The notes under the pieces are model-generated. The model was not told where the DNA came from. It made no database searches and saw only the letters and a list, made by a program, of their open reading frames with translations. A DNA stretch of 44,868 nt from a bacterium ADurb.Bin157 (GTDB lineage: Bacteria > Muiribacteriota > Ozemobacteria > Ozemobacterales > Ozemobacteraceae): the NCBI GenBank assembly GCA_002070375.1, contig MWDD01000019.1, positions 1-44,868 of the forward strand. The letters run 5' to 3'. This document shows, piece after piece, positions 34,279 through 42,302 of this stretch. The position numbers and the translations under genes were made by a program. Numbering within the stretch: position 1 is the stretch's first letter; each line of letters begins with the position of its first letter.

Positions 34279-35244
34279 TTGGAATCGATTGTTGAACAAA
34301 TTGCCAAAGAAGTAATGTTAAAATTGAAATCGGAAAATGCAAATCGCGGGTCTTTGTATACTCAACCGCCCAAAAAAAACGAACCGGGCATGGTTGAAAT
34401 GGTAACAAAGCCCAGCAGCAAATTTGTTGATTTGTTGCCGCCAATAAAGACTATGGAACAACTACAATCCGGTTGTGCCGTAGAAAGTTGCGAAAAGCCA
34501 TATGACTATGCGGCGCGAGTAAAAGAGGTTATGTCCTCGTCTTTTGAACGTCCTAGGTCTTCGGATGAATTGCGGCCCTCAGATTTGGCAAAATACATTG
34601 ATCACACACTTCTCAAGGCTAACGCTTCAAAGGACGAAATTATAAAGCTTTGCCAGGAAGCGCGAGAATATACCTTTGCCTCTGTTTGTGTTAACCCGGC
34701 AAATGTTGCTTTAGCCGCAAAACTACTCGAAGGTTGCCCGGTAAAAGTTTGCACAGTTATAGGTTTTCCTTTGGGTGCCACTTCAAGTTTTGTAAAAGCC
34801 ATGGAGACCAGAGATGCTGTCGCTAACGGTGCCACAGAGATTGACATGGTAATAAATGTGGGTGCTTTAAAATCAAAAGATTTTGAACTTGTAAAAAATG
34901 ATATTGCTCGGGTAGTGGAATCTGCAGGCGGTAATTTAGTTAAGGTTATTTTAGAAACTTCTTTATTAACAGACGAAGAAAAAATAAAAGCGTGCGAGCT
35001 TTCCAAGCTTGCCGGCGCAGACTTTGTAAAGACTTCAACCGGTTTCAGCACCAGCGGGGCAACAGTTGAAGACATTAGACTGATGCGCAAAACTGTCGGT
35101 CCTGATATGGGCGTAAAAGCCAGCGGCGGGATCAGAGACACCGAAACAACCATGAACATGATCAAAGCCGGCGCCACAAGGATTGGTGCAAGTGCCTCTG
35201 TTTCAATTGTCAAAGGCGTAAAAGACGCGGGCAAAGGTTATTAA
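34279..35244 (+). CDS. deoC: Deoxyribose-phosphate aldolase with N-terminal microcompartment-targeting extension
   Basis: A 321-residue protein starting at TTG, with AGGAGG 7 bases upstream. Residues about 100-321 are a complete DeoC barrel: YIDHTLLK start, Asp189 ([11 protein letters not shown]), Schiff-base Lys251 (FVKTSTGF) and Lys280 (GVKASGGI). The first 100 residues are extra. They open with [15 protein letters not shown], an amphipathic helix of the kind that targets enzymes into BMC lumens, followed by a Pro/Ser-rich linker. DeoC splits 2-deoxyribose-5-phosphate into acetaldehyde and glyceraldehyde-3-phosphate; sequestering toxic acetaldehyde explains encapsulation. Loci pairing DeoC with BMC shells have been grouped as sugar-phosphate-utilising types. 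It lies directly after the two vertex genes. Confidence 0.95.
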   Translation: MESIVEQIAKEVMLKLKSENANRGSLYTQPPKKNEPGMVEMVTKPSSKFVDLLPPIKTMEQLQSGCAVESCEKPYDYAARVKEVMSSSFERPRSSDELRPSDLAKYIDHTLLKANASKDEIIKLCQEAREYTFASVCVNPANVALAAKLLEGCPVKVCTVIGFPLGATSSFVKAMETRDAVANGATEIDMVINVGALKSKDFELVKNDIARVVESAGGNLVKVILETSLLTDEEKIKACELSKLAGADFVKTSTGFSTSGATVEDIRLMRKTVGPDMGVKASGGIRDTETTMNMIKAGATRIGASASVSIVKGVKDAGKGY

Positions 35245-35266
35245 TTTTTAAAATCAAGCTAAAGTA

Positions 35267-35297
35267 AAAACACCTTACAATTTGTAAGGTGTTTTTT
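35267..35297. terminator. Bidirectional terminator between deoC and the 24-residue gene
   Basis: Perfect 14-bp inverted repeat (35267-35280 with 35282-35295) with A and T runs on both sides. It can stop transcription of deoC from the left and of the minus-strand genes from the right. Confidence 0.9.
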
Positions 35298-35310
35298 GTT
35301 CCAAATGCGC

Positions 35311-35385
35311 TTAAGCGTCTTCTCTCAGTGCTTCTTTGATTAAAAGGACCAAAGAAATACCGGTCATAAACCAGAAAAGCAACAT
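35311..35385 (-). CDS. Very small membrane protein (24 residues)
   Basis: The ATG at 35385 is preceded by GGAGGAG, one of the strongest ribosome binding sites in the window, at a spacing of about 5-8 bases. The product is MLLFWFMTGISLVLLIKEAL followed by REDA: one membrane helix with a charged C-terminal tail, as in regulatory small membrane proteins such as those attached to transporters. It lies 56 bases after the 35442-36083 gene and just before the bidirectional terminator, fitting the last gene of a minus-strand unit. No function is assigned; it is below the size that most gene finders report. Confidence 0.65.
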   Translation of the reverse strand: MLLFWFMTGISLVLLIKEALREDA

Positions 35386-35441
35386 ATTATCTCCTCCGCT
35401 TGAAAGATTAAATCTGTAATACTTATCGGCAAAATTACGTA

Positions 35442-36083
35442 TTATTTTAAGTTTCCGAAAGTTTTAGGAGGAGAATTCCAGAAAGTGCTCAGCTTTCTTT
35501 TTGATGTTGCAAGGCCGTATAATGGGAATAAAAGTTCATAAGAATCATTTAATTCAAACAAAGTGAGTGAAGTATCTTTAAACCAAGCTTTTCCGGTGTT
35601 TTGCATTGCGATAAAAATATTATCTTCAGGGTCCATTTCTATAAATAAATTACCGTAATAATATTCACCGTGGCATTTTCTTGTGTCTATAAATAACGGA
35701 GGCGAATTTTCTTCTTGTGTATTAAGGTTGATTCTTCCTGTTAGGGGGACTATGCCTTCTTTGGTAAGCCTCAAAGAAGCTGCGGGAAAAAGTGTAATTG
35801 TATGACTTCCAATTATAATTGCCGAATCTGTTGCCAGTGGATTTTGTTTATCCGGTATCGCTAATATCACTGAGTTTTCAGGAATTTTTACATTTTCAGG
35901 AATATGCTCATAGTAAACACCAAAAGGTTTTCTTGCTAAAACATTTCCTTTAACGACAACATTTTCCAAGAAGTTGAAACTTTTGTTATAAGATTTAGTT
36001 TCAGCATTTGCAGGCTTGTTTTCCGCAAATATAACGCAGTTAAAAATCATCAGAAATAAGTAGAATTTAATAAATAGTTTCAT
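35442..36083 (-). CDS. Exported protein, possible FecR-like beta domain
   Basis: A 213-residue protein with a signal peptide (FIKFYLFLMIFNCVIFA). The mature part is beta-rich. The stretch SAIIIGSHTITLFPAASLRLTKEGIVPLTGRINL resembles the repeated strand pattern of FecR-type domains, where a surface-exposed beta-helix reports on envelope state; this is weak. There is no lipobox, coiled-coil or second membrane span. The ATG overlaps the stop of the upstream gene (TAATG), so translation is coupled. Function is unknown; an envelope location is well supported. Confidence 0.7.
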   Translation of the reverse strand: MKLFIKFYLFLMIFNCVIFAENKPANAETKSYNKSFNFLENVVVKGNVLARKPFGVYYEHIPENVKIPENSVILAIPDKQNPLATDSAIIIGSHTITLFPAASLRLTKEGIVPLTGRINLNTQEENSPPLFIDTRKCHGEYYYGNLFIEMDPEDNIFIAMQNTGKAWFKDTSLTLFELNDSYELLFPLYGLATSKRKLSTFWNSPPKTFGNLK

Positions 36084-36508
36084 TAGGTTTCAAATGCTTC
36101 TTCAATCAATTTTGGATTTGTTTCAAACACAGCGAGAATTTCTGCATCAAGCCTAAACGGTTCCTGTTTCATTCCGGTAATTGTCTCAACTTTATCAACT
36201 TGAAGGTTTGCCCCTTTTTTGAATAGTTCCAGAAATTTCATAGCTTGTTTTAACCCGGATTTATTTGTTCTGTAATAAATAAATTTGTCAATAATTACTT
36301 CCAAGTCTTTAGGTTTAAGAGCTATTGCTTCCAGAGATTTTTCCAATTTTACTTGGTCAAGGTCTTTTTTATAATTTATGTATATGGCCAAGCATTCTTC
36401 AATTCTTTGTGTTTCAAGTTTTCTTGGGGGTCGAGTTTTGTTCAGGCCTAACCAAAAGCCTATTCCGGCGGCGATTAAATATATTAAAACCAGTAATAAT
36501 TTTTTCAT
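36083..36508 (-). CDS. Membrane-anchored hypothetical protein
   Basis: A 141-residue protein with one N-terminal membrane anchor (LLLVLIYLIAAGIGFWLGL) and a short helical domain of about 115 residues rich in Lys, Glu and Leu. It has no Cys-based motif and no recognised family. A minus-strand TATAAT (36521-36516) lies just upstream, back to back with the receiver gene. It is the first gene of a three-gene minus-strand unit with the exported protein and the 24-residue membrane peptide. The predicted location is the inner membrane with the bulk in the periplasm. Confidence 0.7.
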   Translation of the reverse strand: MKKLLLVLIYLIAAGIGFWLGLNKTRPPRKLETQRIEECLAIYINYKKDLDQVKLEKSLEAIALKPKDLEVIIDKFIYYRTNKSGLKQAMKFLELFKKGANLQVDKVETITGMKQEPFRLDAEILAVFETNPKLIEEAFET

Positions 36509-36567
36509 GTAAAGTATTATACATTAAAACGTTGCCAAATTCTAACAAATGAATTAAATTGCGAATT

Positions 36568-36957
36568 ATGAGTAAAATTTCTTCAAAGCGCATACTTTTG
36601 GTCGATGATGAAGAATCAATATTATTGTTATTTCAGACCATTTTTGACATTTATGGCTATGACGCACATTTTTTAACGTCGTCAGAAAATGTTGTTGCAA
36701 GAGCAATTGCAATCGAACCGGACTTAATAATTTTAGACGTGGCCATGCCCGATAAAGACGGTTACGAAGTTTGCAAAGAATTACGACAAAATGAATTCTG
36801 CCGAAAGATACCAATAATAATGATTACAGCTCTATCTTTAAACCAAGATAAAAAACGAGGGTTTGAATGCGGTGCAAACGCTTTTATTTTTAAACCATTC
36901 GATGCGTTGTTTATGATAAATGAAATTAAACGTCTGACAGAGCTTGAGAGTAGATAA
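36568..36957 (+). CDS. Stand-alone receiver-domain response regulator (CheY-like)
   Basis: A 129-residue single receiver domain; the ATG at 36568 is chosen over a TTG three codons upstream. Acidic pocket residues are Asp13/Asp14 (ILLVDDEES). The phosphoacceptor is Asp57 (LIILDVAMPDKDGYEVC), the switch residue is Thr87 (IMITALS) and the conserved Lys is Lys109 (FIFKPFD). There is no output domain, so it works by protein-protein contact in a phosphorelay, motility or pilus system. No kinase gene adjoins; the orphan kinase at 16980 is a candidate partner only by elimination. It is divergent from the 36508 gene and precedes ppdK with its own promoter. Confidence 0.92.
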   Translation: MSKISSKRILLVDDEESILLLFQTIFDIYGYDAHFLTSSENVVARAIAIEPDLIILDVAMPDKDGYEVCKELRQNEFCRKIPIIMITALSLNQDKKRGFECGANAFIFKPFDALFMINEIKRLTELESR

Positions 36958-36962
36958 AAAAG

Positions 36963-36991
36963 TTGCATTCACACTTATGCTGTGATAGGAT
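36963..36991 (+). promoter_or_regulatory. Sigma70-like promoter for ppdK
   Basis: -35 TTGCAT (36963-36968), 17-bp spacer, -10 TAGGAT (36986-36991) preceded by TG at the extended position. It separates ppdK from the receiver gene and gives a leader of about 45 bases. Confidence 0.6.
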
Positions 36992-37041
36992 TTTTCGGAC
37001 TAAGATAAATTAGTAATTTTCAACATACTATGGAGGCACCG

Positions 37042-39828
37042 ATGACTCAATACGTTTATACTTTCGGGGCTGGCAAGGCTCAAGGCCGAGCCGAAATGAA
37101 AAACCTTCTTGGCGGCAAAGGCGCAAATTTGGCTGAAATGAACAGCATTGGCATACCTGTTCCCGCGGGTTTCACTATCACAACAGAAATGTGCGATGTT
37201 TACTACAAAAACAACCGCAATTACCCACCTGAACTTGATGCAGAAGTAGCTAACGGCTTAAATTACATTGAATCTGTTATGGGTGCAAAATTCGGTGATA
37301 AAAACAATCCTCTGCTTGTCTCAGTTCGTTCGGGCGCAAGAGTTTCAATGCCCGGTATGATGGACACGGTACTTAACCTTGGTCTTAATGACGAAACCGT
37401 AAACGGCATAATTTCCCAAACAGGGAACGCTCGTTTCGGCTGGGACTCATACCGTCGTTTTGTTCATATGTATGGCGATGTTGTCATGGGAATGAAGCCT
37501 GAATCAAAGGATGAAGAAGATCCATTTGAAACAGTGATGGAAGAGCTTAAAAAAGAGCACAACATTACCAAAGACAGCGAAATGACAGCTGATATATTAA
37601 AAGAGTTGACTCAAAGATACAAAAAGCTCATTAAAGAACGTCTTGGCAAAGATTTCCCAACGGATCCGATGCAGCAGCTTTGGGGCGCAATTAATGCGGT
37701 ATTTGGTTCTTGGATGAGTGAACGCGCAATAGTTTACCGCAAAAAAGAAGGGTTCCCCGATGAATGGGGGACAGCTGTAAACATTCAAGCTATGGTTTAT
37801 GGCAACATGGGTGACGACTGCGCAACAGGCGTTGCATTCACACGCAATCCTGCCACCGGCGAAAACAGCTTTTACGGCGAATATCTTATCAATGCTCAAG
37901 GCGAAGACGTTGTTGCAGGGATTCGAACCCCTCAGCAGGTAACTATAAAAGGTTCTCGCGAATGGGCAGATGATAATAACATCAGCGAAGAAACCCGCAA
38001 AAACGATCATCCTTCACTTGAAGAAATAATGCCGGCTGCTTACAAAGAGCTAGTAGATGTTTATACCAAGCTTGAAAATCATTACAAAGATATGCAAGAC
38101 ATTGAATTTACGATTCAAAAAGGCAAACTTTGGATGCTTCAGACCAGGAATGGCAAACGCACCGCACCAGCTGCCGTTAAGATTGCGGTTGATATGGTTA
38201 ATGAAAACCTCATTAATGAAACTCAGGCTTTGCTACGCATTAAACCGAGTGATTTAGATCAACTTCTTCACCCTGTGTTTGATCCCAAGGCTTCTAAGAA
38301 AGTTATCACCAAGGGTCTTCCCGCGTCTCCCGGCGCAGCTTCCGGACGCGCAGTATTCAACGCGGAAGATGCTCAAGCCTGGAAAACTCGAGGAGAAAAA
38401 GTTATTCTTGTTCGCATTGAAACAAGCCCCGAAGATATAGCCGGCATGGATGCGGCTACGGGTATTCTAACCGCTCGCGGAGGCATGACTTCACACGCAG
38501 CAGTTGTTGCTCGTGGTTGGGGTAAATGCTGTGTATCGGGATGCGGCGAAGTTCAAATTGACTATGCCGGCCGCAAAATGACAGTTAACAATGTTGTTGT
38601 TAAAGAAGGCGAATGGCTGAGTCTTGACGGTTCAACCGGACAAGTAATGCTTGGTGAAGTAAAAACTATCGAACCTGCCCTTTCCGGCAATTTCGGAACT
38701 ATTATGAAATGGGCTGACAAGGTAAGACAACTTGATGTCCGCACCAACGCCGATTCTCCAAAAGACGCCGGCGTAGCCAGAAAATTTGGAGCGCAGGGTA
38801 TTGGTCTTTGCCGCACCGAGCACATGTTCTTTGAAGGCGAACGCATTAAATATATGCGCGAAATGATTCTTTCTGATGATGAAGCCGGCCGCCGCAAAGC
38901 TTTGAAAAAATTGTTAAAGTATCAAACTGATGATTTCTACGGTATTTTGAAAGCAATGGAAGGCTATCCTGTAACCATCAGAACTCTTGATCCTCCTCTT
39001 CATGAATTTGTTCCTCATGAAGAAGCCAATCAAAAAGAATTGGCAGAAGAAATGGGTATTCCGCTTGAAATAATTGCTACAAAAGTGAATTCTTTGCATG
39101 AATTTAACCCGATGCTCGGCCATCGCGGTTGTCGCTTGGGTATTACGTATCCCGAGATCACCGAAATGCAATCGGAAGCAATTTTTGAAGCAGCGTGCAA
39201 ATTGACCAAAGAAGGTTATTCAGTTTATCCTGAAGTAATGATACCTTTAATTGGAACAGTTCAAGAATTGAAAAACCAAAAGTCAATAGTCAAGACCATT
39301 GCAGAGAACACAATCAAGAAATATGGTGTTGAAGGCAAATTGAAATATTTGATTGGCACAATGATTGAAATCCCAAGAGCGGCCTTAACAGCTGACAAAA
39401 TAGCAACCGAAGCAGAATTCTTCAGTTTTGGCACCAATGACTTAACTCAAATGACCTTTGGTTACAGCAGAGATGATGCCGGCAAATTCCTTGAAGACTA
39501 TTACAAGAACAAGATTTTGTCTCATGATCCTTTCCAGAGCATTGATCAAGAAGGGGTTGGGCAATTGATGAAATTGGGCATCGAAAGAGGCCGTATGACC
39601 AGATCAGACTTAAAGATCGGCATTTGCGGCGAGCACGGCGGCGAACCTGAATCAGTAATGTTCTGCCATAAACTTGGTATGGATTACGTAAGCTGTTCAC
39701 CTTTCCGTGTTCCGATAGCACGTCTCGCAGCTGCTCATGGTGCTTTAAAATATAACGCAGAGCGTGAAGAATCTCTCAAACAGCAAAATCACACCCCTGT
39801 TAAAGCAAAAGCATCAGAAATCGAATAA
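37042..39828 (+). CDS. ppdK: Pyruvate, phosphate dikinase
   Basis: A 928-residue protein of full family length. The ATG at 37042 is chosen because GGAGG at 37032-37036 sits 5 bases before it; the ATG at 37030 overlaps that site. The N-terminal ATP-binding domain opens LLGGKGANLAEMNSIGIPVPAGF. The phosphohistidine is His485 in GGMTSHAAVVARGWGKCC. The C-terminal PEP/pyruvate barrel has GLCRTEHMFF, FSFGTNDLTQMTFGYSRDD and GICGEHGGEP. It interconverts pyruvate, ATP and Pi with PEP, AMP and PPi; in anaerobes it often runs glycolytically. It has its own promoter, and nusB follows 20 bases later. Confidence 0.97.
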   Translation: MTQYVYTFGAGKAQGRAEMKNLLGGKGANLAEMNSIGIPVPAGFTITTEMCDVYYKNNRNYPPELDAEVANGLNYIESVMGAKFGDKNNPLLVSVRSGARVSMPGMMDTVLNLGLNDETVNGIISQTGNARFGWDSYRRFVHMYGDVVMGMKPESKDEEDPFETVMEELKKEHNITKDSEMTADILKELTQRYKKLIKERLGKDFPTDPMQQLWGAINAVFGSWMSERAIVYRKKEGFPDEWGTAVNIQAMVYGNMGDDCATGVAFTRNPATGENSFYGEYLINAQGEDVVAGIRTPQQVTIKGSREWADDNNISEETRKNDHPSLEEIMPAAYKELVDVYTKLENHYKDMQDIEFTIQKGKLWMLQTRNGKRTAPAAVKIAVDMVNENLINETQALLRIKPSDLDQLLHPVFDPKASKKVITKGLPASPGAASGRAVFNAEDAQAWKTRGEKVILVRIETSPEDIAGMDAATGILTARGGMTSHAAVVARGWGKCCVSGCGEVQIDYAGRKMTVNNVVVKEGEWLSLDGSTGQVMLGEVKTIEPALSGNFGTIMKWADKVRQLDVRTNADSPKDAGVARKFGAQGIGLCRTEHMFFEGERIKYMREMILSDDEAGRRKALKKLLKYQTDDFYGILKAMEGYPVTIRTLDPPLHEFVPHEEANQKELAEEMGIPLEIIATKVNSLHEFNPMLGHRGCRLGITYPEITEMQSEAIFEAACKLTKEGYSVYPEVMIPLIGTVQELKNQKSIVKTIAENTIKKYGVEGKLKYLIGTMIEIPRAALTADKIATEAEFFSFGTNDLTQMTFGYSRDDAGKFLEDYYKNKILSHDPFQSIDQEGVGQLMKLGIERGRMTRSDLKIGICGEHGGEPESVMFCHKLGMDYVSCSPFRVPIARLAAAHGALKYNAEREESLKQQNHTPVKAKASEIE

Positions 39829-39848
39829 AAATAAGGACTGTAAATATA

Positions 39849-40571
39849 ATGAATTCTCCTAGGCGACGTGCACGTGAAGCAGCATTAAAAGCATTGTATC
39901 AGACTGAAATAGCGAAAACAGACAGTAATGAGGCTTTGTATCAGGTTTTAAGCGAAACAGTTTATTCACCGGTAATTGAAGCAGTCGCCAAGGATTATTT
40001 AAAGAATTCAAAAGCACAAGAAGTGATTTCAGGTAAAGTCGAGGAATTTCTCCCCGACTTTACCGACAGTCTTTCTTCTTACCCTCACGAGTCTTCAGAA
40101 GATTTGCCGATAAAAGTGAGATTTCTACTTGAGAAACATTTTCCCGGAGTAACCTACAACCGTGATTTGAATGATGAGACTCAAAAGCTGTGCTCAAAAA
40201 TAGGTGCGAAATTTTTAAAACTGTCCGGGACAGAAGAATTTGCAAAGCAGTTAGTGAATTTAGTATCAGAGAATTTATCGAATTTAGATGCAACAATTGA
40301 TAAAACCGCAAAGAACTGGAGCTTAGACCGTATTGCGAGTGTTGACAAATGCATATTGCGTCTTTCGATATGTGAGTTTTTTTACTTTCCCGAAATTCCT
40401 GTAAATGCTACAATCAACGAAGCTATTGAGTTGGCTAAGAAGTATTCCGACGAACGCAGTCATGAATTTATCAACGGAATACTGGACAAGGTCAGCAAGG
40501 AAAACACATTAAGTAAGGCTGAGAGGTGTCGAAACGAAAATAGTAATGAAATCGTTTCAGCTGAAGTTTAA
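39849..40571 (+). CDS. nusB: Transcription antitermination factor NusB with an internal insertion
   Basis: A 240-residue protein; NusB is normally about 140. The N-terminal helix RRRAREAALKALYQTEIA and the C-terminal core (LDRIASVDKCILRLSICEFFY, PVNATINEAIELAKKYSDERSHEFINGILDKV) are typical. Between them, residues about 25-110 are an extra segment with no recognised domain, rich in Lys, Glu and Ser. NusB binds boxA RNA with NusE (S10) and supports rRNA antitermination. A short polar tail follows residue 215. It starts the nusB-MCP-pilB-radical SAM run, with 18 bases before the next gene. Confidence 0.9.
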   Translation: MNSPRRRAREAALKALYQTEIAKTDSNEALYQVLSETVYSPVIEAVAKDYLKNSKAQEVISGKVEEFLPDFTDSLSSYPHESSEDLPIKVRFLLEKHFPGVTYNRDLNDETQKLCSKIGAKFLKLSGTEEFAKQLVNLVSENLSNLDATIDKTAKNWSLDRIASVDKCILRLSICEFFYFPEIPVNATINEAIELAKKYSDERSHEFINGILDKVSKENTLSKAERCRNENSNEIVSAEV

Positions 40572-40589
40572 ATCTCTCAGAGTTAAAAT

Positions 40590-42302
40590 ATGCCATTACA
40601 CACATTGATAATAAACCGAAAAGCCAGTTCTCAGCGCAATCTTTGGTTAACAGCGCTTGTTATAGGTATAATTCTTGGCATTGTTTTCACAATTTCGGGC
40701 TTATTTTTTACTCGTGTCAGCGGAACAGCAAAAGTAACTTTCATTGCCATTTCGATTTTGTTAGGTCTGCTTTCCGGCGGTGTAATAGGCTGGTTTGGAC
40801 GAGAAGTACTGCGCGGGATTATTGCTCTTGTTTCAAAAGAATTAACCAATAAAGTAGGTCTTAAGGCCGATAATTTTCGTTCCACAAAGTCAGGTATCAG
40901 CAAAGAATTAGATATTTTCGAGCAAATGTTTCGCATGGTTATGTCTGTTCTTAAGCGCGTGTTGATTATTTCATTAAAGCTTGAGGCAGCATCATCCGAC
41001 TTGGATAAGACTGCTCAGACGAGTTCTCAGGTTATAAAAGAGATAGTTGACGGTGTTGGTGCCATTAATAAAAAGGCGGGCGACAACGCTACCAATCTTC
41101 GTGAAACCATTTCATCGTTAGAAAACAGCTTTGGCTTGTCAAAGGACATCAGTTCTAAGTTAATCATAGCCAAAGAAGACAGTCAGGCTGTCTCTGAGAT
41201 AGCTACAGGGACTCAGATCTCTGTAAAAGAAGCTGTAAAAAAAATGTTAAAAATTAAAGAGCTTACTGATGGCTCTACCACTTTGGTAAATGATTTGAAT
41301 GACCGCAGCAAACAAATCGGCACTATTTTAACAGAAATTGCAAACATAGCCGAGAAGACAAACCTGCTTGCGTTAAATGCCGCCATTGAAGCTGCCAGAG
41401 CGGGAGAGCACGGTCTTGGTTTTGCGGTTGTTGCTGAAGAAGTCCGCAAATTGGCTCGTGGTTCAGCCGAATCATCAAAAAAGATTAATATTTTGATTAA
41501 TGACATTTTGCAAAAGACAGAAAATGCAGCAGAAATGATGCAAAATAACACCATTCAGGTTAATGAGGGAATGAGTGTTGTAAACAATGTCGAATCCAGT
41601 TTAGGAGCGATGGTTAATACAACAGATCAGCTCAATGAAATTATCAAAGATATAAGTTTATCAGCGGAACGGCAAAGTGAAACCTCAGACATTATGTATC
41701 AAAAAGTCAACACTATTTCCCAAATAACAGATGAAATATCGCTTCAAATTCAAAATATAGCTACTACCGCACTCGGCAAGACAGTGATTATAGATCAAAC
41801 AAGCAGTTCAGCCAGAGAACTCAGAACTTTGTCAGATGTATTCCAGAATGCCCTTGTACCTTTTGACTTCCACGTAGAAGGGGCTACAAAGCGAACTGCA
41901 ATCAGAACAGAAACTCGTGTTCCTTGTAAATTCAAAGTTCTTTTGTCGGGAGAGCTTATTGACACGGGGTTTGGCAGTGGAGATTTCAGTATGCGAGGTA
42001 TAATAACCAATCTCTCGGCGGGAGGTTGCGTAATCGAAACCAGCGAAGATGTTGAGCAAGGCAAATATATAATAATCGCATTTCAAATCGGCAGCAATTT
42101 TATTCAGGGCATTCAGGGGCGTTTAGTGAGACTAAAGGCTGCGGTAAGCACTACAGAAGATAACTTTGGAAAAGCAAGGAAATTAGTAAGAGAATGTATT
42201 GTTTCTTTTAATGAAATTTCTCAAGAGCACGAACACATAATAGTAGATTTCGTTATGAGTTCTCAAAAACAGTTTGAAAGCAACTTAGGTTTACTTGAAT
42301 AA
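40590..42302 (+). CDS. Methyl-accepting chemotaxis protein with C-terminal PilZ domain
   Basis: A 570-residue protein. Two membrane spans lie at about 19-40 and 48-68 with a loop of only about eight residues, so there is no periplasmic ligand domain and no HAMP is obvious. The signalling hairpin at about 250-288 has the conserved tip [21 protein letters not shown] and the CheA/CheW contact region. Residues about 430-550 form a PilZ domain with the c-di-GMP motifs RTAIRTETR (RxxxR) and NLSAGGC (NxSxxG). The receptor therefore probably reads cytoplasmic c-di-GMP and signals to a Che-type kinase. Its stop overlaps the start of pilB copy 2 (TAATG). Confidence 0.93.
   Translation: MPLHTLIINRKASSQRNLWLTALVIGIILGIVFTISGLFFTRVSGTAKVTFIAISILLGLLSGGVIGWFGREVLRGIIALVSKELTNKVGLKADNFRSTKSGISKELDIFEQMFRMVMSVLKRVLIISLKLEAASSDLDKTAQTSSQVIKEIVDGVGAINKKAGDNATNLRETISSLENSFGLSKDISSKLIIAKEDSQAVSEIATGTQISVKEAVKKMLKIKELTDGSTTLVNDLNDRSKQIGTILTEIANIAEKTNLLALNAAIEAARAGEHGLGFAVVAEEVRKLARGSAESSKKINILINDILQKTENAAEMMQNNTIQVNEGMSVVNNVESSLGAMVNTTDQLNEIIKDISLSAERQSETSDIMYQKVNTISQITDEISLQIQNIATTALGKTVIIDQTSSSARELRTLSDVFQNALVPFDFHVEGATKRTAIRTETRVPCKFKVLLSGELIDTGFGSGDFSMRGIITNLSAGGCVIETSEDVEQGKYIIIAFQIGSNFIQGIQGRLVRLKAAVSTTEDNFGKARKLVRECIVSFNEISQEHEHIIVDFVMSSQKQFESNLGLLE

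Noticed and set aside
34602..35234. Long minus-strand frame of 210 codons
   Set aside because: It lies fully antisense to deoC, whose catalytic motifs are intact. The product is a Ser/Thr/Val-rich shadow with no ribosome site.
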